DNA of 6,078 nt from Candidatus Woesebacteria bacterium (GTDB lineage Bacteria; Patescibacteriota; Microgenomatia; UBA8517; UBA10165). The notes below the pieces were generated by a model. That model did not search any database and was not told where the DNA came from. It saw nothing but the letters and a program-made list of their open reading frames with translations. This document shows, piece by piece, positions 1 to 4,493 of the stretch. The position numbers and the translations under genes are program-made. Positions within the stretch are counted from its first letter, which is position 1. Every line of letters begins with the position of its first letter. The DNA lies in assembly GCA_002686465.1 (NCBI GenBank), contig NZCP01000019.1, positions 1-6,078 on the forward strand. The letters are read 5' to 3'.

Positions 1-1062
1 AACATCTCCTGTAAAAATCCCTGGCTGTTCACCCTTCACCAACCTCCCCTGAGCTCCGCCCCGCTCGTCCAACGAAAAAATCGCCCCCAAAACAAGCTGG
101 AACTGCCTCGGCTCCGACTCAATAATCGCCAGCATCTTATCCTTCTCAATCTTCTCATTCGCCTGATCAATATGACTCTCCTTCACCCCAGAAGCATGCT
201 CCCGCTCGGACAATTCCCCAGCCACTCGCAACAAATCCAACGCCCGCCGAGCATCCCCATGCTCCCTCGCAGCAAACGCAGCACACTTCGCAATCACTCC
301 ATCACTCAAAACACCATCCTGAAATGCATCAGCAGCCCGTTCCGACAAAATATCCTGCAACTGCAAAGCATGATACGGCGGGAAAACCAACTCCTCCTCA
401 CCCAAGCTCGACCTCACTCTCGGGTCTATATCATCCATAAACGTCAAACTATTACTAATCCCCACAATACTAATCTGCGCCTTCTTCAACTCCGAATTCA
501 ACCTCGTAAGAGTATAAATAAACGTATCCGAAATCTTCTGCACCGCCTGATCAATCTCATCCAATACCAAAATAACAATCTGCTCCTGGTCATCAATCAA
601 CTCAACAAATTTATTATACACTTCTTGCGTCGGCAGCCCCGTCGCCGGCACGCTCCCCCCGAGAGTCTTGATCATCTCCGCCACCATCCGATATTCTGTA
701 TCAGCAACCTGCCTCAATTTACAATTCACATACACAAACTTCACCGGCGTCCCCTCAACCTCCCCAGCCTTATCAACCATCCGCTGCCCCACATGCTGCA
801 CCGTCAGTGTCTTCCCCGTCCCAGTATTCCCATACACAAACAGATTGCTCACCTTCTCCCCTCGCAACGCCGGCGCAAGAATCGACGCCACGGCTTCCGT
901 CTGCTCCTGCCGATGCGGAATAGTCTCAGGAGCATAATTCGCCTGCAACACCTTCTTCTGCGCAAACACCTGATTCTTCACCGCAGCCGAGAAAATCGAA
1001 TCAACAGAATCTTCCCCAGAACCACCCCCCGCACCAACACTTCTTCCCTCTTTTTCACCCAT
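1..1062 (-). CDS. cdc6: Orc1/Cdc6 replication initiator, 3' truncated by window edge
   Basis: AAA+ ATPase that marks and melts archaeal replication origins and helps load the MCM helicase. The 354 visible codons read without interruption. Seen in order: a Gly/Ser/acidic N-terminal tail (1-25), Walker A GNTGTGKT (78-85), an initiator-specific region around PTQEVYNKFVELID (about 144-157), Walker B ending VLDEID (166-171), sensor-1 GISNS (201-205), the arginine-finger segment DPRVRSSL (213-220), and sensor-2 GDARRAL (269-275). The frame leaves the window at ...FTGDV, which resembles the TGxVY motif opening the C-terminal winged-helix DNA-binding domain, so roughly the last 50-60 residues are missing. 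ATG at 1062 is chosen because a TATA box lies 25 nt upstream and the only nearby ATG (1067) is out of frame. The next region upstream looks like an origin, the usual neighbour of this gene. Family assignment is very secure. Confidence 0.97.
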   Translation of the reverse strand, partial: MGEKEGRSVGAGGGSGEDSVDSIFSAAVKNQVFAQKKVLQANYAPETIPHRQEQTEAVASILAPALRGEKVSNLFVYGNTGTGKTLTVQHVGQRMVDKAGEVEGTPVKFVYVNCKLRQVADTEYRMVAEMIKTLGGSVPATGLPTQEVYNKFVELIDDQEQIVILVLDEIDQAVQKISDTFIYTLTRLNSELKKAQISIVGISNSLTFMDDIDPRVRSSLGEEELVFPPYHALQLQDILSERAADAFQDGVLSDGVIAKCAAFAAREHGDARRALDLLRVAGELSEREHASGVKESHIDQANEKIEKDKMLAIIESEPRQFQLVLGAIFSLDERGGAQGRLVKGEQPGIFTGDV

Positions 1063-1082
1063 GCCATCCCGAACAGCCCGAA

Positions 1083-1092
1083 CTATATAAAC
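1083..1092 (-). promoter_or_regulatory. TATA box of cdc6 (leaderless promoter)
   Basis: The minus strand reads GTTTATATAG. The box centre is about 25 nt before the ATG at 1062, which is the spacing from an archaeal TATA box to its transcription start. The mRNA should therefore begin at or next to the start codon. No Shine-Dalgarno sequence is needed or seen. Confidence 0.75.
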
Positions 1093-1113
1093 ACTTCCAC
1101 ACTCCAACCCCTA

Positions 1114-1126
1114 TTTCCTCTGGAAA
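1114..1126 (+). promoter_or_regulatory. ORB-like dyad
   Basis: TTTCC-TCT-GGAAA is a perfect 5-bp inverted repeat around a 3-nt centre, followed by AGGAAG. The central TTCCnnTGGAAA pattern is the dyad core of many euryarchaeal origin recognition boxes. The G-string normally found at one end is absent here, so the match is partial. Confidence 0.35.
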
Positions 1127-1238
1127 AGGAAGAAAAACATCCAAGAAAAGAAAAAAACACTGACACCCTAATTTCCACTCCAACAAAAGAAACTAAACCA
1201 CCATTCACACAAAATCGAATCTCCCACCAAAATCAAAT

Positions 1239-1286
1239 CACACAACGAAAACCAAGATAAGAACCAAAAAAGAAAAATTAACCGAA
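1239..1286 (+). repeat. 48-bp direct repeat, copy 1
   Basis: This copy starts CACACAACGAAAACCAAG and ends AAAAATTAACCGAA. It is identical over all 48 bases to 1301-1348. It contains AACGAAAACCAAG, which recurs in all three copies and resembles ACGAAACCAAAGGG at 1606-1619. It may be part of an initiator-binding array. Confidence 0.9.
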
Positions 1287-1300
1287 CAAACGACACAAAA

Positions 1301-1348
1301 CACACAACGAAAACCAAGATAAGAACCAAAAAAGAAAAATTAACCGAA
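1301..1348 (+). repeat. 48-bp direct repeat, copy 2
   Basis: Perfect copy of 1239-1286, beginning 62 bp after the first copy's start and separated from it by 14 bp. A 62-bp period is close to six helical turns, so proteins bound at both copies would face the same side of the DNA (inference). Confidence 0.9.
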
Positions 1349-1375
1349 TACAACCAAGAAACACATATCACAAAC

Positions 1376-1390
1376 CAACGAAAACCAAGA
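1376..1390 (+). repeat. partial third copy of the origin repeat
   Basis: CAACGAAAACCAAGA matches 15 of 15 bases of positions 5-19 of the 48-bp repeat. The start-to-start distance from copy 2 is 71 bp. After the match the sequence diverges into AATAAACATG. The retained part may be the functional core. Confidence 0.7.
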
Positions 1391-1435
1391 AATAAACATG
1401 AAAATTACTAAATCTCATCCCAACACCACCTTTCT

Positions 1436-1550
1436 ATAATATCCTTTCCAATATATATATTACACTATCTATATTCTACAACATATACCTTACAATATAT
1501 ATGTTATTACCTATACTATATACTATACTATACAAATATTTATAAAACAA
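1436..1550. other. A/T-rich block, candidate DNA unwinding element
   Basis: This is the most A/T-rich stretch of the window. It includes AATATATATATT at 1450-1461, ATATATAT near 1496-1503 and an irregular pentamer-like ACTAT/ATACT run at about 1511-1533. Such tracts melt easily and are typical of the duplex-unwinding part of archaeal origins. Here the block lies between the repeat array and the second ORB-like element. A short minus-strand frame across it encodes only low-complexity Tyr/Ile/Phe-rich sequence and is not called. Confidence 0.5.
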
Positions 1551-1597
1551 AACAAAACAACAACACCTCTTCCGTTTATTTTTAAACCTTTCCCCCA

Positions 1598-1620
1598 TCT
1601 CCAAACGAAACCAAAGGGTC
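1598..1620 (+). promoter_or_regulatory. ORB-like initiator-binding element
   Basis: The segment TCCAAACGAAACCAAAGGG aligns with the general archaeal origin recognition box pattern (TCCA, a 2-3 nt gap, GAAAC, n, AA, n, GGG). It has the GAAAC core and the G-string in the right order and spacing. It ends in a GGGTCAGGGTCA direct repeat (1616-1627). The pattern is recalled from family knowledge, so the match is suggestive rather than proven. Confidence 0.45.
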
Positions 1621-1688
1621 AGGGTCATATTCAGATCATCAAAGAAGTAAAAAATCCCTTGGAAGAACAAAATAAAGAGAACACAAAT

Positions 1689-1698
1689 CTTTAAATAT
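1689..1698 (+). promoter_or_regulatory. TATA box of the PRC-barrel/small membrane protein operon
   Basis: CTTTAAATAT is centred about 25 nt before the ATG at 1719. This predicts a leaderless transcript and decides the start codon in favour of ATG 1719 over the in-frame TTG at 1710, which would lie upstream of the transcription start. Confidence 0.75.
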
Positions 1699-1718
1699 CT
1701 CTCCCACTCTTGTCAGAC

Positions 1719-1979
1719 ATGCCCCTAGAAAAAAAGCCCTCCAAAGAAATCATCGGACGACAGGTCGTCACCAAGGAAGGAAAAAGATTGGGCATCGTCA
1801 AGGATCTCACCTTCGAAACCAGAACAGGTGAACTCATCCAAATAATTCTGAAAGACGCAACCCCTTACACCAAAAACCTAAACCTTGAACTCTCTGACAA
1901 CAAAGAAGTCCTCATCCCCTACAACACCATCATCGCCATCGGCGACTTCGTCGTAGTAAACGAAGAAGATTTGATGTAA
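1719..1979 (+). CDS. PRC-barrel domain protein
   Basis: Single-domain protein of 86 aa. Residues about 8-80 show the PRC-barrel pattern: IIGRQVVTKEGKRLGIVKDL (11-30), a TGE turn (37-39), then a strand ending VLIPYNTIIAIGDFVVV (64-80). The IPY..I..IGD stretch is typical of short archaeal members. PRC-barrels are small beta-barrels used as protein- or RNA-binding modules; known cases include RimM, photosynthetic reaction centre H subunit, and the archaeal division proteins CdvA and CdpB1/B2. No membrane segment or signal peptide is present, so it should be cytoplasmic. It is first in a five-gene operon, and its TAA is followed directly by the next ATG (1980). The family call is firm, but the partner and role are unknown. 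A role at the membrane with the small proteins downstream is inference. The ATG at 1719 fits the TATA spacing. Confidence 0.9.
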   Translation: MPLEKKPSKEIIGRQVVTKEGKRLGIVKDLTFETRTGELIQIILKDATPYTKNLNLELSDNKEVLIPYNTIIAIGDFVVVNEEDLM

Positions 1980-2264
1980 ATGACTTACCAAGAAAGAAAC
2001 GAATCGGAAAGAAACGAATCGAATTGGACGAGAGAAAAAGAAGCCGCCTACATGAGAGAGAATGACAAGAAAAGAAAATACTTAAGTGTGGATCCCATAG
2101 GATACACTCTCGAGTGTATTTTCGCACTATCTATAATCTACGCTGTTAGCGAAATAGCTATCACATCATTAACATCCCAACATACAGAAAGAATGTTTAA
2201 CGTTCCAACACAACAAGAAACAATCCAAAATGAGGGAAAAAATAAATTCCAGAAGGGAAAATAA
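1980..2264 (+). CDS. small single-pass membrane protein with FNVP motif
   Basis: 94 aa, not recognised. The N-terminus (1-36) is very hydrophilic and opens with a tandem ERNES ERNES encoded by an exact 15-bp duplication (1992-2021). One hydrophobic segment runs from about 44 to 64 (LECIFALSIIYAVSEIAI), followed by a short polar tail containing ERMFNVP (70-76) and a Gln/Lys-rich end. The YNVP-type motif about 10 residues after the membrane segment recurs in the third and fourth small proteins of the operon, so these look like members of one design. The positively charged KKRK (30-33) just before the membrane segment suggests an N-in, C-out orientation (inference). The start ATG abuts the stop of the PRC-barrel gene, implying translational coupling. 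No enzyme motif was seen. Confidence 0.75.
   Translation: MTYQERNESERNESNWTREKEAAYMRENDKKRKYLSVDPIGYTLECIFALSIIYAVSEIAITSLTSQHTERMFNVPTQQETIQNEGKNKFQKGK
1992..2021 (+). repeat. in-frame 15-bp tandem duplication (2 copies)
   Basis: GAAAGAAACGAATCG occurs twice head to tail with no mismatch and encodes ERNES twice in the soluble N-terminus of the 94-aa membrane protein. Identity at every base suggests a recent slippage event. Confidence 0.9.
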
Positions 2265-2265
2265 A

Positions 2266-2619
2266 ATGAGAGATCAACAAGAATACGATAAACAACAGGG
2301 GGGATATGGAGAGGCAAGAAGAGGTGGTTATGTGGGAGCTGTTGTCACAACGTTCGTCCTAGGGGCATTCTTCATCATGTGGTATATGCGGTCGTCATCA
2401 GATAAAATATCATTAAGGACACAGTCTGAACTGCAGGAAAAAATTCAAAGAGAGGAAACTTTCAATCCGGACAGACTAATGAATAGCTATCAAATGATAA
2501 AAGATCAGAACAACGATGGAATAGAAGAAATAAAAGCTCACTTTCTCTCCGGGAGATCTCAACTCTACCACAGTTTCGATCCAGAAGAAGAAAAGAATGA
2601 GGGGAGAGAAAGAAAATGA
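2266..2619 (+). CDS. small single-pass membrane protein with DxNxDGxxE loop
   Basis: 117 aa from the ATG at 2266, not recognised. The Gly/Arg-rich N-terminus (QGGYGEARRGG, 11-21) precedes one membrane segment (about 22-41, YVGAVVTTFVLGAFFIMWYM). A charged, helical-looking soluble domain of about 75 residues follows. Residues 80-88 (DQNNDGIEE) fit the DxNxDGxxE pattern of Ca2+-binding loops, but the twelfth-position Glu of a full EF-hand is missing. The tail (106-117) is Glu/Lys/Arg-rich. This protein lacks the YNVP motif of its three neighbours. An in-frame ATG at 2230 would add 12 residues and overlap the previous gene; I prefer 2266, two bases after the upstream stop. Its stop overlaps the next start (ATGA). 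The gene is richer in G than its flanks on the same strand. Confidence 0.75.
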   Translation: MRDQQEYDKQQGGYGEARRGGYVGAVVTTFVLGAFFIMWYMRSSSDKISLRTQSELQEKIQREETFNPDRLMNSYQMIKDQNNDGIEEIKAHFLSGRSQLYHSFDPEEEKNEGRERK

Positions 2620-2927
2620 TAACACAATCTCAAAGAAGAGAATGGGAAAGACAGAAATATGCAGGGATTGCGGATTTCATCAGAAAGCGAGCCGAGGAAG
2701 CAAGAGCCCTCTCACCAGAAGAAGAAGCAAGATACGAAAGAAAAGCTGAAATAATAACTTACACAGCAATTGTTCTCCTATTTGGAATAGGGATCTATCT
2801 TGGCAGAAACCATGAAGTCCCCCTCCCTCCAGAACAATACAATGTCCCAGGAACTCCTTACAAAAACCAAGTCCTCCAAGACTTCCAAAACCAACCACGC
2901 ATCCAAATACAGGAAAATTTCCCATGA
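2616..2927 (+). CDS. small single-pass membrane protein with EQYNVP motif
   Basis: 103 aa, not recognised. Residues 1-45 form a charged, probably helical region rich in Arg and Glu (ERQKYAG, RKRAEEAR, SPEEEARYERK). A hydrophobic segment follows at about 46-63 (IITYTAIVLLFGIGIYLG), then PPEQYNVP at 71-78 and a Gln/Asn-rich tail to the end (about 82-103). The motif sits about 9 residues after the membrane segment and is nearly identical to that of the next protein (PEQYNVPAP). The start overlaps the upstream stop in ATGA (2616-2619) and its own stop overlaps the next start in ATGA (2924-2927), so translation is probably coupled through the operon. The first half and the last third of the gene differ in base composition, the latter being much richer in C. 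Confidence 0.78.
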   Translation: MITQSQRREWERQKYAGIADFIRKRAEEARALSPEEEARYERKAEIITYTAIVLLFGIGIYLGRNHEVPLPPEQYNVPGTPYKNQVLQDFQNQPRIQIQENFP

Positions 2928-3142
2928 ACGAAAGTAAAACAACCTTCGAAGAAGAACCCCTTGATCTCTTAGCATCCGCACTTAACATAGGACTTTTAGC
3001 GGTGATGGGGTATTGTCTTTATGACATGGCAAACAAACCCTCACCAAGCTATCATCCCCAATCCCCTTCAGTCCCGGAACAATACAACGTCCCAGCACCA
3101 AAAGACACATCAGAAAACCACGAAAGGATAAAAAAGTGGTAA
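2924..3142 (+). CDS. small single-pass membrane protein with EQYNVP motif, last gene of operon
   Basis: 72 aa, not recognised. A short acidic N-terminus (FEEEPLDLL, 8-16) leads into a weakly hydrophobic segment (about 15-34, ending MGYCLYDM). A Pro/Ser-rich linker follows (38-50), then PEQYNVP (51-57) and a charged tail ending IKKW. The seven residues PEQYNVP are identical to those in the 103-aa protein and are encoded by almost the same bases, while the rest of the two proteins does not align obviously. This suggests shared descent or selection on a docking motif. The ATGA overlap with the upstream gene places it in the same transcript. A hairpin-capable sequence follows the stop, as expected at an operon end. 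Confidence 0.72.
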   Translation: MNESKTTFEEEPLDLLASALNIGLLAVMGYCLYDMANKPSPSYHPQSPSVPEQYNVPAPKDTSENHERIKKW

Positions 3143-3144
3143 CC

Positions 3145-3186
3145 TCTTAGAGGGAACTTCCACTGCTTTCACAAATTTCTCTAAGG
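3145..3186 (+). terminator. possible 3' hairpin after the operon
   Basis: CTTAGAG (3146-3152) pairs with CTCTAAG (3179-3185). The stem can be extended inward by wobble pairs to about 10 bp around a loop of roughly 20 nt. It lies 3 nt after the last stop of the operon. Archaeal termination depends mainly on T-rich tracts, and the T content here is modest, so this could equally be an mRNA-stabilising structure. Confidence 0.3.
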
Positions 3187-3260
3187 AGAACTTTACCCAT
3201 TTTCGCAAAGCTCTCTCTAACGCAACCAATGAAAAGTCAATAAGATCCAAAAAACCAAAC

Positions 3261-3268
3261 CTTTAAAA
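3261..3268 (+). promoter_or_regulatory. TATA box of the 143-aa gene
   Basis: CTTTAAAA is centred about 26 nt before the ATG at 3291, predicting a leaderless transcript separate from the upstream operon. Confidence 0.65.
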
Positions 3269-3290
3269 CCATCCCTCCCCCAACAAAACC

Positions 3291-3722
3291 ATGAACGTTA
3301 TAGGATTTAACTTCACCAAAATGGAAGCATCTCGCTCCTCAGAATTCAAACCCGGTTTCACCATCACAACCGACATAGAATTCACGGACGTCAAAGAGCA
3401 CACGCTAGAAGTCCTCAAAGACAACAAAGCCATGGTGATCTCCTTCCTCTACCGAATCAACTACATGGAAAAAAAGAAAGAAGTAGCAACCATCTACTTC
3501 GAGGGAGACATCACACTCTCAGTAACCAACGACGAAATCAAAGAAATCACCAAACAATGGAAGAAAAAAAAGCTCCCTAACACCTTCAAGATTCCCTTCT
3601 TCAACCTCATCCTCAAGCGCTGCACACCAAAAGCCCTCATCATCGAAGAAGACATCGGCCTCCCCAACCATCTTCCTCTTCCAAAAATTGGTCCTGCGCA
3701 AGCACCCGAAGAAGACGAATAA
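3291..3722 (+). CDS. conserved archaeal hypothetical protein, possibly SecB-like
   Basis: 143-aa soluble protein, no signal peptide or membrane segment. The layout is alternating amphipathic strands (IGFNFTKMEA 4-13, FTITTDIEFTDV 23-34, MVISFLYRINYM 48-59, VATIYFEGDITLSV 65-78), then a helix (DEIKEITKQWKKKKLP, 81-96), then IPFFNLILKRCTPKAL (101-116) and an acidic/proline tail. A strand-rich core followed by a helix, a [K]LP...[F]FN turn and a final helix resembles SecB-like chaperone folds. I recall similar proteins of this size in DPANN-type archaea, all without assigned function. The SecB comparison is by impression only; no catalytic residues are apparent. It has its own TATA box, so it is probably monocistronic. 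The KKKK run (91-94) and the acidic end (APEEDE) are noteworthy charge clusters. Confidence 0.82.
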   Translation: MNVIGFNFTKMEASRSSEFKPGFTITTDIEFTDVKEHTLEVLKDNKAMVISFLYRINYMEKKKEVATIYFEGDITLSVTNDEIKEITKQWKKKKLPNTFKIPFFNLILKRCTPKALIIEEDIGLPNHLPLPKIGPAQAPEEDE

Positions 3723-3742
3723 TCTTCCACAAGGCCCCTTAT

Positions 3743-3767
3743 CACAATTTTGCAAATTTCTCCTATA
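3743..3767 (+). other. T-rich 3' element shared with the upstream operon end
   Basis: The sequence after the stop of the 143-aa gene carries CAAATTTCTC (3753-3762), identical to 3172-3181 after the operon. A related version at 3199-3220 reads ATTTTCGCAAAGCTCTCTCT. T-rich tracts after stop codons fit archaeal transcription terminators, but the recurrence could be chance. Confidence 0.3.
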
Positions 3768-3779
3768 GCAAACCAACTA

Positions 3780-4463
3780 TCACAAATCCTTCAACATCCC
3801 CATCTCCCGAACAACCCCCTCATCCCCAACAATCCTCACTAAAAACCTAGGCAAATCAAAATCCCAAGCAAGCCCTAAGGAAAATTCCCTCGGATCAGAC
3901 CCCACACTAGCCGGACTAAAACTCGGCACCACAATCACCCGCCGCCCCTCAGAATCACCATCCAAAAAACAAGAGAACTTTTCTTCCTTCACATCATCTT
4001 TCAACACCACAGCAGGATGCCCATGCCCCATCACCCACACCTTAGCGTCGTCAATTCCCTCAACAGCTTTGTCTCCATGCACAAAACACACCTCTCCAAA
4101 CCGATAAGATGCAACAGTTTCAACACCCATGAATTCAAGTAAAACATCGTGATTTCCCCGAACAACGACAATATTCTCACACCACTTCTCCAAAAACCCA
4201 ATCAACCTAGTAAACTCCTCCCGTTCAGAAGGCAAAATCCGACCAAAGACATGCTTCACATCCCCCAACAACAACACAGTATTCACTTTTCCCACCCGAG
4301 CAAAAACATGTTCCAAATCAGAAAGCATATCTCCTAACAAGTCCATCGGCACATGCTTCCCAGCCCGCCGAGCAGCATCAGCAAACCCTAAATGCAAATC
4401 ACCAACAGCCAGCACCCGCAAGCCTTCTTCTTCAATTAACAATGTCTTCCCAATAAATTCCAT
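3780..4463 (-). CDS. ICC-like metallophosphoesterase (COG1407 type)
   Basis: Calcineurin-like phosphoesterase of 227 aa that hydrolyses phosphodiester or phosphomonoester bonds using two metal ions; the natural substrate of this archaeal group is not known to me. All signature motifs are present: GDLHLG (21-26), LLLGDVKH (64-71), VRGNHD (101-106), HGD (129-131) and GHGHP (146-150). The GDVKH form of motif II and the overall length are typical of the archaeal ICC-like phosphoesterases (COG1407) rather than Mre11, which is longer. The ATG at 4463 is chosen because the TATA box is 25 nt upstream; an in-frame TTG at 4475 adds four residues but would precede the predicted transcription start. No signal peptide, so cytoplasmic. 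It converges with the 143-aa gene; the stop codons are 57 bp apart. Bacterial relatives accompany DNA ligase or helicase genes, which are not seen here. Confidence 0.92.
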   Translation of the reverse strand: MEFIGKTLLIEEEGLRVLAVGDLHLGFADAARRAGKHVPMDLLGDMLSDLEHVFARVGKVNTVLLLGDVKHVFGRILPSEREEFTRLIGFLEKWCENIVVVRGNHDVLLEFMGVETVASYRFGEVCFVHGDKAVEGIDDAKVWVMGHGHPAVVLKDDVKEEKFSCFLDGDSEGRRVIVVPSFSPASVGSDPREFSLGLAWDFDLPRFLVRIVGDEGVVREMGMLKDL

Positions 4464-4483
4464 AAAAACAACCAAAAAACCAG

Positions 4484-4493
4484 CTACTTAAGC
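4484..4493 (-). promoter_or_regulatory. TATA-like box of the metallophosphoesterase gene
   Basis: The minus strand reads GCTTAAGTAG, centred about 25 nt before the ATG at 4463. It overlaps the stop codon of the upstream 69-aa gene (TAA, 4490-4488), so the two genes may be partly co-transcribed as well as separately initiated. The G within the box makes it weaker than the others in the window. Confidence 0.5.

Larger units (their letters stand above)
1063..1718. other. candidate replication origin (gene-free region beside cdc6)
   Basis: About 650 bp without a credible gene between the divergent cdc6 and PRC-barrel genes. The plus strand is strikingly poor in G and rich in A and C. In order it holds the cdc6 promoter, a TTTCC-TCT-GGAAA dyad (1114-1126), a perfect 48-bp direct repeat (1239-1286 and 1301-1348) with a 15-bp partial third copy (1376-1390), a very A/T-rich block (about 1436-1550), an ORB-like sequence (1598-1620) and the PRC-barrel promoter. 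Archaeal origins commonly lie beside orc1/cdc6 and combine initiator-binding repeats with an unwinding element, so the whole arrangement fits. Against it, the strand bias in base composition does not visibly reverse across the region. Short open frames here on the minus strand are low-complexity by-products of the repeats and A/T tract. Confidence 0.6.

Noticed and set aside
668..937. Plus-strand open frame with Cys/Thr/Ser-rich product
   Set aside because: Entirely inside cdc6 on the opposite strand, with no promoter or recognisable domain.
172..1260. Long plus-strand open frame of 362 codons
   Set aside because: It is antisense to cdc6, whose frame carries every AAA+ motif. The plus frame gives low-complexity Arg/His/Leu/Pro/Asn-rich sequence and runs into the repeat region.
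1168..1371. Minus-strand open frame encoding a hydrophobic Phe/Val/Leu-rich 67-aa peptide
   Set aside because: Produced by the G/T-rich minus strand of the 48-bp repeats. Its sequence is low-complexity and it has no TATA box at leaderless spacing.
1239..1390. CRISPR array
   Set aside because: Only two full copies separated by 14 bp, too short for a spacer, and no cas genes nearby.
1476..1670. Minus-strand open frame across the A/T-rich block
   Set aside because: Low-complexity Tyr/Phe/Ile-rich product spanning the TA tract, better explained by base composition.
2680..2988. Minus-strand open frames overlapping the small membrane protein genes
   Set aside because: The plus-strand genes are linked by ATGA overlaps and share the YNVP motif. 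The antisense products are Leu/Arg/Ser-rich and lack promoters.
1719..3142. Toxin-antitoxin or viral module
   Set aside because: Small size and overlaps are suggestive, but no toxin, antitoxin, capsid, integrase or portal motif is visible and there are no flanking repeats or integration site.
4149..4337. Plus-strand open frame inside the phosphoesterase gene
   Set aside because: The opposite strand carries all catalytic motifs of the metallophosphoesterase.
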